This document shows, one piece after another, positions 14,845 to 22,231 of a stretch of 27,196 nucleotides of DNA. Below the pieces are notes generated by a model. That model saw nothing but the letters and a program-made list of their open reading frames with translations, was not told the origin of the DNA and made no database searches. Made by a program: the position numbers and the translations under genes. This stretch comes from a virus. The stretch is from positions 1-27,196 of the IMG/VR virus record IMGVR_UViG_3300044638_003842. One strand, 5' to 3'. The stretch's first letter is position 1. Each line of letters opens with the position of its first letter.

Positions 14845-15174
14845 CAAAAGAGAGTAATAAATATCCAATTTGCGGATAACCCAGGTGATGTATCAAAAAA
14901 AATTAAAAGTGCAATAGATTCAAGCGATGAAGTTGCATCAAGAATGCAAAGAATTGCCGTTGATGTGGGCAACTGGGCATTATCTATCAATAACGCTTTA
15001 AAGGTTTTGAATGATGCTAAAAGTACCGCTAAATTAGGTAGAATGCAATCGGAAAGAGCAAAACAAAAGGATGCCGCAAAACAATGGGGTAAACTTGAAG
15101 GACAGGCAATTGATGCGATTAACAAATACTCAAAATTAGCCAAAGCGGTTCAATCACTTGACAAAGTATTATAA
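14842..15174 (+). CDS. Small helical protein of head block, unknown
   Basis: This is a 110-residue, mostly helical and basic protein (begins MQKRVINIQFADNPGDV; KVLNDAKSTAKLGRMQSERA in the middle). It is preceded by the AATCGTTA element and its stop shares a base with the protease start (TAATG). A second protein of equal size, also starting MQK, flanks the protease on the other side at 15742. The pair may be internal head, scaffold-helper or decoration proteins. No family is recognised. Confidence 0.55.
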   Translation: MQKRVINIQFADNPGDVSKKIKSAIDSSDEVASRMQRIAVDVGNWALSINNALKVLNDAKSTAKLGRMQSERAKQKDAAKQWGKLEGQAIDAINKYSKLAKAVQSLDKVL

Positions 15175-15761
15175 TGAAAATCGTTGAATTGATTTTGGAT
15201 GAAGATAGTAAGGTAAGCGGTATTGATGCAATCAGTATCGTTGAAAGCCCCGCCATCGAATCCAATTTTATAGCACTAAACAACCATCAAGTGAAATTTG
15301 CCACCGTTGACACGGATAAGCGGATTTTGATGGGACCTGCCTTAATTCCAAATAAACCAATTTACCGCAACCAAGACGGTGAGGAGTTTTATGTTTATTT
15401 TTCCAAGGCTACCATCGAGAAGGCGATGCAGTTGTACTTGAAAAAGGGCAACCAACACAACGCAACTTTGGAACACGATGGTAAAATCAATGGTTTGACA
15501 TTGGTTGAATCTTGGATTAAAGTAGATGCCGAAAAAGATAAGAGTGCAGCCTATGGGATGAACGATCCAGTAGGTACTTGGTACGTATCAATGAAAGTTG
15601 ATAACGAAGAAATTTGGCAAGAATATGTGAAGAGTGGTAAAGTAAAGGGATTTTCCATTGAAGGTTTCTTTGCCGATAAATCAACCACTATGAGCAAAGA
15701 GGAAATGATGTTAACCGAACTAAAAAAATTATTAAAACTATATGCAAAAGAAAGCAATTAA
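15174..15761 (+). CDS. XkdF-like prohead serine protease
   Basis: This 195-residue protein matches the XkdF-type phage protease (Peptidase_S78_2). It has an N-terminal strand and VSGIDAISIVESPAIESNF, then RILMGPALIPNKPIYR. The likely catalytic His101 is in TLEHDGKINGL. A DPVGTWYVSMKVDNEEIW segment follows, and the likely catalytic Ser161 is in VKGFSIEGFF. Such enzymes cleave scaffold and capsid proteins during head maturation. The protein is the bare protease. The extra C-terminal modules that, from memory, often follow XkdF in this phage group are instead found on the portal (18868-21084). It precedes the scaffold-like and capsid genes. Confidence 0.85.
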   Translation: MKIVELILDEDSKVSGIDAISIVESPAIESNFIALNNHQVKFATVDTDKRILMGPALIPNKPIYRNQDGEEFYVYFSKATIEKAMQLYLKKGNQHNATLEHDGKINGLTLVESWIKVDAEKDKSAAYGMNDPVGTWYVSMKVDNEEIWQEYVKSGKVKGFSIEGFFADKSTTMSKEEMMLTELKKLLKLYAKESN

Positions 15762-16071
15762 AATAAACCTTGCCTTATTAGACGAGGCTTCTAAAGTTAC
15801 TCAAAACGCAATTACGGCACGAAAAGAATTAATTCAATTTGTTCAAGATTTGCAAAAAATCAGTTCATTGGTTGACAAAGCAAAAGCAAAGGCAAAAGAA
15901 GGTAACGGCATTTACGATAATGGTAAATCAGTTGCAACAAAAATTGCAAGTCAAATGGAGAATATAGGTATTGAGCCAAGGAGTAGTGCTGAATACAATA
16001 AATTGTGGGAAGCAATAAATGATGTTCAAGACGAAATTTCAAAAATTGAATATTACACCAAAAATTTCTAA
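15742..16071 (+). CDS. Small helical protein of head block, unknown
   Basis: This is a 109-residue helical, Lys-rich protein (begins MQKKAIKINLALLDEASKV; then KISSLVDKAKAKAKEG). It overlaps the protease gene by 20 bases. It matches the protein at 14842 in length, N-terminal MQK and overall helix content, although I cannot align the rest convincingly. It could be an internal head protein, a scaffold helper or a protease substrate. It is followed by a 38-base gap that carries the third AATCGTTA element. Confidence 0.55.
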   Translation: MQKKAIKINLALLDEASKVTQNAITARKELIQFVQDLQKISSLVDKAKAKAKEGNGIYDNGKSVATKIASQMENIGIEPRSSAEYNKLWEAINDVQDEISKIEYYTKNF

Positions 16072-16092
16072 AAACCCAACACCATTTAAAAC

Positions 16093-16112
16093 AATCGTTA
16101 ATTAATTATATG
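16093..16112 (+). promoter_or_regulatory. AATCGTTA start-codon element, copy 3
   Basis: AATCGTTAATTAATTAT runs directly into the ATG of the scaffold-like gene at 16110. It is identical to copy 4 before the tail fibre gene over the first 15 bases. It lies in a 38-base gap with no hairpin or Shine-Dalgarno sequence. Confidence 0.5.
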
Positions 16113-16745
16113 AGCAACGCAAAAGACATCCTTAACCGTGTTTACGATATCGTAATGGGTAAGGAATCAACCGAGGAAACAAAGGTTGAATTAGCACAAG
16201 TAAAAACAATGGATGGTGAAGCCATCTTTGATGCAGAGGCGTTTGAAATAGGTAATGCAGTTTTCATCGTAACCGAAGAAGGTAACATCCCCGTACCAAT
16301 GGGCGAATATATGCTTGAAGATGGAATGAAAATTGAAGTTGATGAGCAAGGCGTTATCGTTGAAGTTTCAATCGAAGGCGAAGAAAAAGAAGAGGAAATC
16401 GTTGAAGAAGTTATCGAAGCAAAAGACGAAATTGAAAAAGAGGAAACCGGTATGATGGAATCAATGCCTAAAAAGGTGGTGAAGTCAAAAACCGAAATGG
16501 AAGAATCTTATTTCTCTAAAATCGAAACTCGTTTAAGTGCTATCGAAAAAGCCAACGAAGATTTGAAAGCCGTTAACGTGCAGTTATCTGCCGAGAATGA
16601 AGAGTTGAAAAAGCAACTTGCTGAAAGCCCAGCAGAACACACAAAGTTCAACCCCGAAGCCACTACACAAACCAACGTACAATTTAAACTTGGTGCAAGA
16701 AGAGGCGAAACAATCCAAGATCGAGTATTTAACCAATTATTTTAA
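16110..16745 (+). CDS. Putative capsid scaffolding protein
   Basis: This 211-residue, very acidic protein lies between the protease and the major capsid gene, the usual scaffold position. The N-terminal part has a beta-rich module (EGNIPVPMGEYMLEDGMKIE and VDEQGVIVEVSIEG) that I recall from Bacteroidota phage head proteins. Then comes a long Glu-rich stretch (about 90-115) and a coiled coil (about 130-172: SKIETRLSAIEKANEDLKAV). The basic C-terminus (FKLGARRGETIQDRVFNQLF) may dock onto the capsid protein. Scaffolds guide procapsid assembly and are removed by the protease. A capsid decoration role is an alternative. Confidence 0.65.
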   Translation: MSNAKDILNRVYDIVMGKESTEETKVELAQVKTMDGEAIFDAEAFEIGNAVFIVTEEGNIPVPMGEYMLEDGMKIEVDEQGVIVEVSIEGEEKEEEIVEEVIEAKDEIEKEETGMMESMPKKVVKSKTEMEESYFSKIETRLSAIEKANEDLKAVNVQLSAENEELKKQLAESPAEHTKFNPEATTQTNVQFKLGARRGETIQDRVFNQLF

Positions 16746-16757
16746 AAACCAAAAATC

Positions 16758-17696
16758 ATGTCAAATAGAAAAATTCATTTAAGCGGACCTACTATCAGTC
16801 CAAACACCTACGCTGGTCAGTTTGCTGGTAAATACATTGCCGCAGCACTTTTGTCAGGTGATACCCTTGCAAAAGATTTAATCACTGTACACCCTAACGT
16901 GGCGTTCAAGCAAGTTATCCGTAACTGGCAGAACACCGTTGCCGTTGCTGATGCAACTTGCGACTTTACTGATTCAAGTTCAGTAACTTTGGGTGAATAC
17001 GTTTTGACCACAACTGAAAAACAAGTTAACTTGCAGTTGTGCAAAAATAACTTGCGTACAACTTGGGAAGCGGCTGAAGCGGGTTACTCTGCATTTGAAA
17101 AATTACCAGCTTCGTTTGAAGAGTTCTTGTTGGCACAAGTTGCTGCCGAGGTTGCTCAATCAATCGAATTGGGTATTTGGAAGAGCAATTTGTTCTATGA
17201 TTCAGCGGTTACTGCTGGTCAAGATGGTATGTTCGGTTACTTGGCTGATAACTCTGCAATCGCAGTAACAGGTTCAGGTGCAACAACTGGTTCAAACGTA
17301 GTTGCTCGTTTACAAGCGATGTTGGATGCTTCTCCAGCTGCGTTGTACGGTAAAGAAGGATTCCAATATTACGTTGGTCCAACTACTATGAAGGCTTACC
17401 AAGCGGCTTTATCTGCTGGTAATTATAACTTCCAGTTCTACGTTGGTGAAAAACCAATGAACTTCCAAGGTATTCCAGTTAACCTTTGCCCAGGTCTTAA
17501 CGACTCTGATTGTGTACTTGGTCTTAAATCTGACTTACACTTTGGTACTGGTTTGTTGAGCGATATTACGAATGAAGTTAAGGTCATAGACATGTCAGAT
17601 ATCGACGGGTCACAAAATGTTCGTGTAATTATGCGTTTCACTGGTGGTATCATCGCTACTAACCCAACTCAACAAGTTATTCTTAACATTTCCTAA
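16758..17696 (+). CDS. Major capsid protein
   Basis: This 312-residue protein forms the icosahedral shell and is probably of HK97-like fold. Its sequence is close to a capsid family I recall from Bacteroidota phages: SPNTYAGQFAGKYIAAALLS, then DLITVHPNVAFKQVIRNW, ATCDFTDSSSVTLGEYVL, VNLQLCKNNLRTTWEAAEAG and a C-terminal VRVIMRFTGGI. It has an even composition and no long charged stretch, as in shell proteins. The start at 16758 follows an A-rich leader (AAAACCAAAAATC) typical of strongly translated Bacteroidota genes. A strong terminator follows the stop. Confidence 0.9.
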   Translation: MSNRKIHLSGPTISPNTYAGQFAGKYIAAALLSGDTLAKDLITVHPNVAFKQVIRNWQNTVAVADATCDFTDSSSVTLGEYVLTTTEKQVNLQLCKNNLRTTWEAAEAGYSAFEKLPASFEEFLLAQVAAEVAQSIELGIWKSNLFYDSAVTAGQDGMFGYLADNSAIAVTGSGATTGSNVVARLQAMLDASPAALYGKEGFQYYVGPTTMKAYQAALSAGNYNFQFYVGEKPMNFQGIPVNLCPGLNDSDCVLGLKSDLHFGTGLLSDITNEVKVIDMSDIDGSQNVRVIMRFTGGIIATNPTQQVILNIS

Positions 17697-17720
17697 TAAT
17701 AATCTGATTTGTAGTTCATC

Positions 17721-17750
17721 AAAGGGGGAGGGGTGATTCCCTCCCTTTTT
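17721..17750 (+). terminator. Intrinsic terminator after the major capsid gene
   Basis: This is a hairpin with GGGAGGG pairing CCCTCCC, extended by two G-T pairs and three A-T pairs. The loop is GTGATT and the right arm runs into TTTTTATTT. It lies 25 bases after the capsid stop, so capsid mRNA can end here while part of transcription reads on. Confidence 0.85.
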
Positions 17751-17769
17751 ATTTAAAAATCAAAATAAA

Positions 17770-18333
17770 ATGGCTTGTAATACATTAGCAAATAGATCAG
17801 AGCCCTGCAAAGAGTTTGTAGGCGGTCTGCGTGGCGTGTTTTTAGTACCTTACGTTTTTTCAAACGTAGTTAGTAAAGATGCGAGTGGTTTAGTAACCTC
17901 AATCAATAACGGTGCGTCTCCAACGCCTGTTAAATCAACTGCATATTTTTGGGAATTAAAAGGTTTATCAACCTTGGAAGTAAGTGGTGCTGCGTCACGC
18001 GACAACGGTACAACTGCTTACACCCAAACTTTAACACTATCTTTGAAGCCAAGCGGAAGCACTCCTAACGCTGCGGATAGTGATGCGGAAATCTTCGATA
18101 CCTTGACAAAAGGTCGTTGGAGAGTAATCGTTTGGGATAGAAATGATGTGTTTACTCTTTTGGGTGAAACCGAAGGAATGGACGCAACTACGGACGTTGA
18201 ATCTTGGGGAACTCAAATGGGTGATGCACGTTTGAACACCATTACCCTTGTGGGAATGGAACCAACCCCAAAGGCAATCGTTGACGCTGAATCTTATTCA
18301 GATATGTCAACGGTGGTAACTGTGGCTTCTTAA
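17770..18333 (+). CDS. Probable major tail tube protein
   Basis: This 187-residue protein starts MACNTLANRSEPCKEFVGGL. This opening, with Cys residues and a GGLxxVFLxPY strand, is one I recall from putative tail tube proteins of Bacteroidota phages. Alternating beta strands (TAYFWELKGLSTLEVSGAAS, YTQTLTLSLKP and WRVIVWDRNDVFTLLGE) fit a tube subunit. It is set off as a single gene between two strong terminators (17721-17750 and 18361-18391), consistent with high and separately tuned expression. The leader AAAATCAAAATAAA is A-rich with no Shine-Dalgarno sequence. Confidence 0.7.
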   Translation: MACNTLANRSEPCKEFVGGLRGVFLVPYVFSNVVSKDASGLVTSINNGASPTPVKSTAYFWELKGLSTLEVSGAASRDNGTTAYTQTLTLSLKPSGSTPNAADSDAEIFDTLTKGRWRVIVWDRNDVFTLLGETEGMDATTDVESWGTQMGDARLNTITLVGMEPTPKAIVDAESYSDMSTVVTVAS

Positions 18334-18360
18334 GTTTTCCATATTTCTTGTTTAGGTTTC

Positions 18361-18391
18361 AAGGGAAGGGGCATCACGCCCCTTTTCTTTT
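18361..18391 (+). terminator. Intrinsic terminator after the tail tube gene
   Basis: A 12-pair hairpin: AAGGGAAGGGGC (18361-18372) pairs with GCCCCTTTTCTT (18378-18389), including two G-T pairs, around the loop ATCAC. A T-rich right side follows. It lies 28 bases after the stop at 18333. Confidence 0.85.
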
Positions 18392-18424
18392 ATAACAAGA
18401 TTTTGATTTTTCGTTACTTATAAA

Positions 18425-18871
18425 ATGGTTATCAATAATACCACAACATCTATTTCATTTTTCCCCTTTACATCATTTGACGGTGTAAGTCAAGGGGGCG
18501 GTGGGAATGATTCATTTTTATTACTTGAAAGTGGTGATTTTCTTTTACAAGAAGATGGATCAAAATTTGTACTTGCGTACGCTGGTGGTACGGTAGATGT
18601 TGAGGTGTGGCATAAAAACACAAAAACAATGGTTGAAGCAGAATCATCAGTTACAATAGTAGGCAGCAAGGTGACGGTAACTTTGCCGTCATTGTCAAAC
18701 ATTACTGCGGTGGCACAGGACCTCGATACTATTTTAATTAGAATTAAATACGAAGGAAAGTTGATGTGGGAATATGTGGCTACTTGGTCAACCGAATCAA
18801 CAAACATTAATAATACCTTTAAAACTTGGGATACAACTGCTGACGAAAGCCCTGAATGGATAACGATATGA
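18425..18871 (+). CDS. Small virion-type protein with ESGDFLLQEDG hairpin repeat
   Basis: This is a 148-residue acidic, beta-rich protein. Residues 32-50 form two tandem copies of a short beta motif (LLLESGDF and LLQEDGSKF), a pattern I recall in structural proteins of freshwater and marine phages. The remainder alternates strands (VDVEVWHKNTKTMVE; SSVTIVGSKVTVTLPS), like an immunoglobulin-type or tail-attached domain. Its stop overlaps the portal start (ATGA at 18868). It lies just downstream of the second terminator; I saw no matching promoter in the 91-base gap, so it may depend on readthrough. It could be a tail- or head-decorating protein. Confidence 0.6.
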   Translation: MVINNTTTSISFFPFTSFDGVSQGGGGNDSFLLLESGDFLLQEDGSKFVLAYAGGTVDVEVWHKNTKTMVEAESSVTIVGSKVTVTLPSLSNITAVAQDLDTILIRIKYEGKLMWEYVATWSTESTNINNTFKTWDTTADESPEWITI

Positions 18872-21084
18872 GTAATTTGAAATTTATACAATTAGAAACC
18901 TATACAAGCCCAACCATCGTTGAGCAAAAAAATAAAGAGTGGGTTGAATACGGTCAGGATAATAACTATTATCAATACCTTATTGACCTTTACTACGGCT
19001 CTGCAACCAATAACGCTTGTATAAAAGGTATATCAGATTTAATCTACGGGGATGGTTTAGAGGTGGTTCGTGCCGATAGGCATTTATCGGGTTACCTTGA
19101 CTTAAAAAAACTATTTCACGAAGATTGTTTGCGAAATGCTGCAATGGATTTGAAGATGCTTGGTCAATGTGCTATTCACTTGGTTAAGTCCAAGGATAGA
19201 AAAAAGTACGTTAAGGCTGAACATTGGGCAATTCAAACTTTACGCCCTGAAAAATGCAACGATAAAGGGGAAATTGAAGGCTATTATTTTGCACCTGATT
19301 GGAGTAAATTAAAGAGAGGTCAAAAACCACACCGATTTGCTGCCTTTGGCTTTGATGAAAATGCAACCGAGTGCGTATTGGTTATTAAACCTTACTCAAC
19401 GGGTAACTATTATTTCAGCCCAGTAGATTACCAAGGGGGTACACAATGGGCAGAACTTGAAACCGAGATTTCAAACTATCATATCAATAACATCAAGAAC
19501 GGAATGGCTCCGTCAATGTTGATTAACTTCAACAACGGACAACCACCAGCAGAGGTTAAAGATATGATTGAAGCCCAAATCATCAATAAGTTCACAGGCT
19601 CATCAAATACGGGTAAGTTTATCCTATCGTTTAACGATAACGCAGAAAGCAAAGCGGACATAACACCCGTTCAGTTATCTGACGCACATAACCAATATCA
19701 GTTCCTTTCAACGGAATCAATGCAAAAGGTAATGATGTCGCACCGTGTGACCTCACCAATGCTTTTAGGTATAAAAGACCAAACTGGATTCGGTAATAAT
19801 GCAGAGGAGTTAAAAACCGCATCTATATTATTTGATAACACGGTTATAAGACCTTTCCAAAGATTGCTTTTAGATGGTGTGAGAAAGATAATGAACGCCA
19901 ATGGTTACAACTTGGACATTTATTTCAAGACATTGCAGCCTTTGGAGTTTACTGATTTATCGGGTAAGGTAGTAAACGAAGAAACAAAAGAAAAGGAATT
20001 TGGATTCAGTAAAGTTGAACTTGTTAAACCTAACCCAAGTGAGAGCAAAGATGATTTTTTAGCACGTTGCATCCCTGTTGTCGTTAAAGAGGGCAAGGAT
20101 GCGGATCAAGCGGCTGCAATTTGTTATTCATATTTTGAAGGTGAGAAGGTAGAACTTGAAGAATCATTCACCGATTACCCCGAAGGGGCATCCAACAACG
20201 CTAAAAGGGCGTTAAAATGGGTGATGCAACACGGTTGGGGTGACTGCGGTACAAACGTAGGTAAAGCAAGGGCGCACCAATTAGCCAATAAAGAACCCAT
20301 CTCAATTGAGACGGTTAAAAGAATGGCTGCATTTCGTAGGCATCAACAAAACAAAGATGTGCCATATTCCCAAGGATGTGGTGGATTGATGTGGGATGCT
20401 TGGGGCGGTGACGCTGGAATCCGTTGGGCAGAAACCAAGGTTAACAATTTGCAGTTAAGTGCAGACTTACCCGAATTTACCGAGGAAATAGAGAACGAAT
20501 GGTTGGACTATTTGAAAGACAAAGGCGAAGTTATTGGTGAGGAGTTTGAATTGATTGATGAAAGCCCCGTTACTGATGACAACGAATATAAGTTTTTCAA
20601 AAGATTTGCCAACCCCGAAGATAAAAGCAAGGATGATAAAGGGGTTTACCTGATTCGCTACCGATACGCACCAATGAGTGCAAGTGGTAACTCTCGTCAA
20701 TTCTGCAAAGATATGGTTGCCAATGCCAAGTTAGGCGTGGTATACCGAAGAGAGGACATTGATACGATGGGCGATGATGGAATAAACGGTCAATTTGCCC
20801 CAAGTGGAAAATCAAATTACTCTATTTGGAAGTACAAAGGGGGCGTGAATTGTAAACATCAATGGTATCGCTTGACCTATATGCGTAAACGTGTGAGTGG
20901 TGGTAAGTTTATCCCATTGACACCCGAAGAGAAAAGCCAAGCCATCAAAGATTTGGACAATTACAAAAGGGTAAGTAACCAAAGTGCGGATGCAGCTGGT
21001 GTACCTTTCAGTCCACCTGATTGGCAAACCGCATCAACCAAGACCATTGATTTACCGAACAAAGGAAGTTTAAAGAATAAATAA
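18868..21084 (+). CDS. Portal protein fused to C-terminal protease-associated modules
   Basis: This is a 738-residue protein. Residues 1 to about 370 are a portal: the dodecameric DNA gate at the head vertex (YFSPVDYQGGTQWAELETEI, then ISNYHINNIKNGMAPSMLIN, KFILSFND, QYQFLSTES and SHRVTSPMLLGIKDQTGFG). After it come three extra modules. One is KPNPSESKDDFLARCIP with DADQAAAICYSYF (388-427). One is a basic helical module with NNAKRALKW, CGTNVGKARAHQLAN, ETVKRMAAFRRHQ and GGDAGIRWAE (434-530). The last is a C-terminal module with YRYAPMSASGNSRQFCKDM, GVNCKHQWYR and a DLPNKGSLKN end. From memory these modules more often follow the prohead protease, so this is an unusual fusion. The start 18868 is an ATGA overlap; 18856 is an alternative. 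Confidence 0.85.
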   Translation: MSNLKFIQLETYTSPTIVEQKNKEWVEYGQDNNYYQYLIDLYYGSATNNACIKGISDLIYGDGLEVVRADRHLSGYLDLKKLFHEDCLRNAAMDLKMLGQCAIHLVKSKDRKKYVKAEHWAIQTLRPEKCNDKGEIEGYYFAPDWSKLKRGQKPHRFAAFGFDENATECVLVIKPYSTGNYYFSPVDYQGGTQWAELETEISNYHINNIKNGMAPSMLINFNNGQPPAEVKDMIEAQIINKFTGSSNTGKFILSFNDNAESKADITPVQLSDAHNQYQFLSTESMQKVMMSHRVTSPMLLGIKDQTGFGNNAEELKTASILFDNTVIRPFQRLLLDGVRKIMNANGYNLDIYFKTLQPLEFTDLSGKVVNEETKEKEFGFSKVELVKPNPSESKDDFLARCIPVVVKEGKDADQAAAICYSYFEGEKVELEESFTDYPEGASNNAKRALKWVMQHGWGDCGTNVGKARAHQLANKEPISIETVKRMAAFRRHQQNKDVPYSQGCGGLMWDAWGGDAGIRWAETKVNNLQLSADLPEFTEEIENEWLDYLKDKGEVIGEEFELIDESPVTDDNEYKFFKRFANPEDKSKDDKGVYLIRYRYAPMSASGNSRQFCKDMVANAKLGVVYRREDIDTMGDDGINGQFAPSGKSNYSIWKYKGGVNCKHQWYRLTYMRKRVSGGKFIPLTPEEKSQAIKDLDNYKRVSNQSADAAGVPFSPPDWQTASTKTIDLPNKGSLKNK

Positions 21085-21085
21085 G

Positions 21086-21598
21086 ATGTACGCAAACGAT
21101 AATGTACTTTTAATAACCAAAGACCACTTGTTTAAATACACCCAGTTGGGTGGCAATGTGGATATTGACAAGGTTACACCATTTATAAAAATAGCCCAAG
21201 ACATCCAAATCCAAGAGGTGTGTGGAACGGCTTTGTATCGGTCAATCTTAACCAAGGTTCAAGGAAACACCCTTGCAGGTAATTATTTAACTTTGGTGAA
21301 TCAATATCTCCAACCGATGCTCATTCACTATGCAATGGCTGACTTTTTGTTATTCCACGGCTATGAGATAAGTAACGCTGGTATCGTTCGGAATACTCCC
21401 GAAAACACGCAGTTGCCTGATAGGGTTGAGATTGATATGATTGTCAAGAGACAAAGGGATATCGCAGAAACTTATCGTCAAAAGACGGTGAGTTATTTGA
21501 ATTATTACCCTCAATTATTCCCCGAATTTACACAAGACCAACAAAGTGGAATGTACCCCGACCAAGATCCCTCAAATTACACAGGATGGAATCTATAA
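21086..21598 (+). CDS. Putative head-tail adaptor protein
   Basis: This is a 170-residue helical protein that starts two bases after the portal stop. Its first half (LLITKDHLFKYTQLGGNVDI, then IKIAQDIQIQEVCGTALYRS) matches a family I recall as DUF6712-type proteins in Bacteroidota phages, which sit where gp6/gp15-like connector proteins are found. A connector closes the portal and prepares the neck for the tail. The Asp- and Pro-rich C-terminus (GMYPDQDPSNYTGW) is likely exposed. It overlaps the next gene by 13 bases. Confidence 0.65.
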   Translation: MYANDNVLLITKDHLFKYTQLGGNVDIDKVTPFIKIAQDIQIQEVCGTALYRSILTKVQGNTLAGNYLTLVNQYLQPMLIHYAMADFLLFHGYEISNAGIVRNTPENTQLPDRVEIDMIVKRQRDIAETYRQKTVSYLNYYPQLFPEFTQDQQSGMYPDQDPSNYTGWNL

Positions 21599-22077
21599 AA
21601 AAACCCTACAAACCCAAGCCCGACAAGGTGCAAAAGTTGGAGAAAGTATATAAGGAAATCAAGGCTTCCAAGCCTGTGAAATCCTTTTTATTTGCCAAGG
21701 CAGTTGTGTTGATGGTATTGCTATCATCTTGCTCGGCTCAATGGCACTTAAAACAAGCCTGTAAAAAAGATGGTACAATTTGTAAACCACAAGTAGTAAA
21801 ATTAGACACCATCATTTATACGGATTCGGTAGAGATTTATGAGACTTTTCAAACCGAGGTACACGATACTATTATCATTGATACGGGTAGTGTGAGGGTT
21901 GAAATTTATCGTGACCACGATGTTATTCGTACATACATAAAGCAACGCCCTGACACGATTAAAATCACTAAAACCGTAAGTGTACCCCAAGTGATAATGA
22001 AGGAAAAGGATTGGAATCCTTGGGTTATTCTGATAGCATTAATTTCAATTTTATTATGGCTAATCAAAAAGTTTTAA
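21586..22077 (+). CDS. Phage lipoprotein with C-terminal membrane anchor, spanin-like
   Basis: This is a 163-residue protein. A basic N-terminal 35 residues precede a hydrophobic stretch (LFAKAVVLMVLL, about 35-46) and a lipobox LSS-C with Cys49, followed by SAQWHLKQACKKDGTIC. The middle is beta-rich and Asp-, Thr- and Ile-rich (KLDTIIYTDSVEIYETFQTE). The C-terminus (WVILIALISILLWLIKKF) is a clear membrane anchor. A lipid-anchored N-terminus plus an inner-membrane C-terminus fits a single-protein spanin that fuses inner and outer membranes at lysis. The cytoplasm-side length before the lipobox is unusual for a signal peptide. It is located with tail genes rather than next to the endolysin. 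Confidence 0.65.
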   Translation: MESIKKPYKPKPDKVQKLEKVYKEIKASKPVKSFLFAKAVVLMVLLSSCSAQWHLKQACKKDGTICKPQVVKLDTIIYTDSVEIYETFQTEVHDTIIIDTGSVRVEIYRDHDVIRTYIKQRPDTIKITKTVSVPQVIMKEKDWNPWVILIALISILLWLIKKF

Positions 22078-22214
22078 AAGAAACCCCATCGAGGTCCTCA
22101 CCTCCGAGTTCAAAGCGTGGATGCCTCTGCAAAAATACTTTAAAATATAGTGTGAAATGTTGTGACGGCACACTATGGGCGCAAGGAATCGGACCTATAA
22201 CAAAAACACCTTAA
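22056..22214 (+). CDS. Small Cys-rich phage protein (CCDG/QGIG type)
   Basis: This is a 52-residue basic protein with RGCLCKNTLKYSVKCCDGTL and an ending WAQGIGPITKTP. Such 'KGCLCxxGxYSxxCCxGxLxAQGIG' mini-proteins recur beside tail fibre genes in Bacteroidota phages from memory; the function is unknown. The four Cys could form disulphides or bind metal. I chose the ATG at 22056 over 22011 because the conserved part starts there. It overlaps the lipoprotein gene by 22 bases. Confidence 0.6.
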   Translation: MANQKVLKETPSRSSPPSSKRGCLCKNTLKYSVKCCDGTLWAQGIGPITKTP

Positions 22215-22231
22215 ATCGTTAATTAATTATG
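22214..22231 (+). promoter_or_regulatory. AATCGTTA start-codon element, copy 4
   Basis: AATCGTTAATTAATT leads straight into the ATG of the tail fibre gene at 22229. The A at 22214 is also the last base of the previous stop codon (TAA, 22212-22214). This copy matches copy 3 over 15 bases. Confidence 0.5.

Noticed and set aside
22090-22107. GAGGT/ACCTC hairpin inside the small Cys-rich gene
   Set aside because: It is short, has no T tail and lies in coding sequence.
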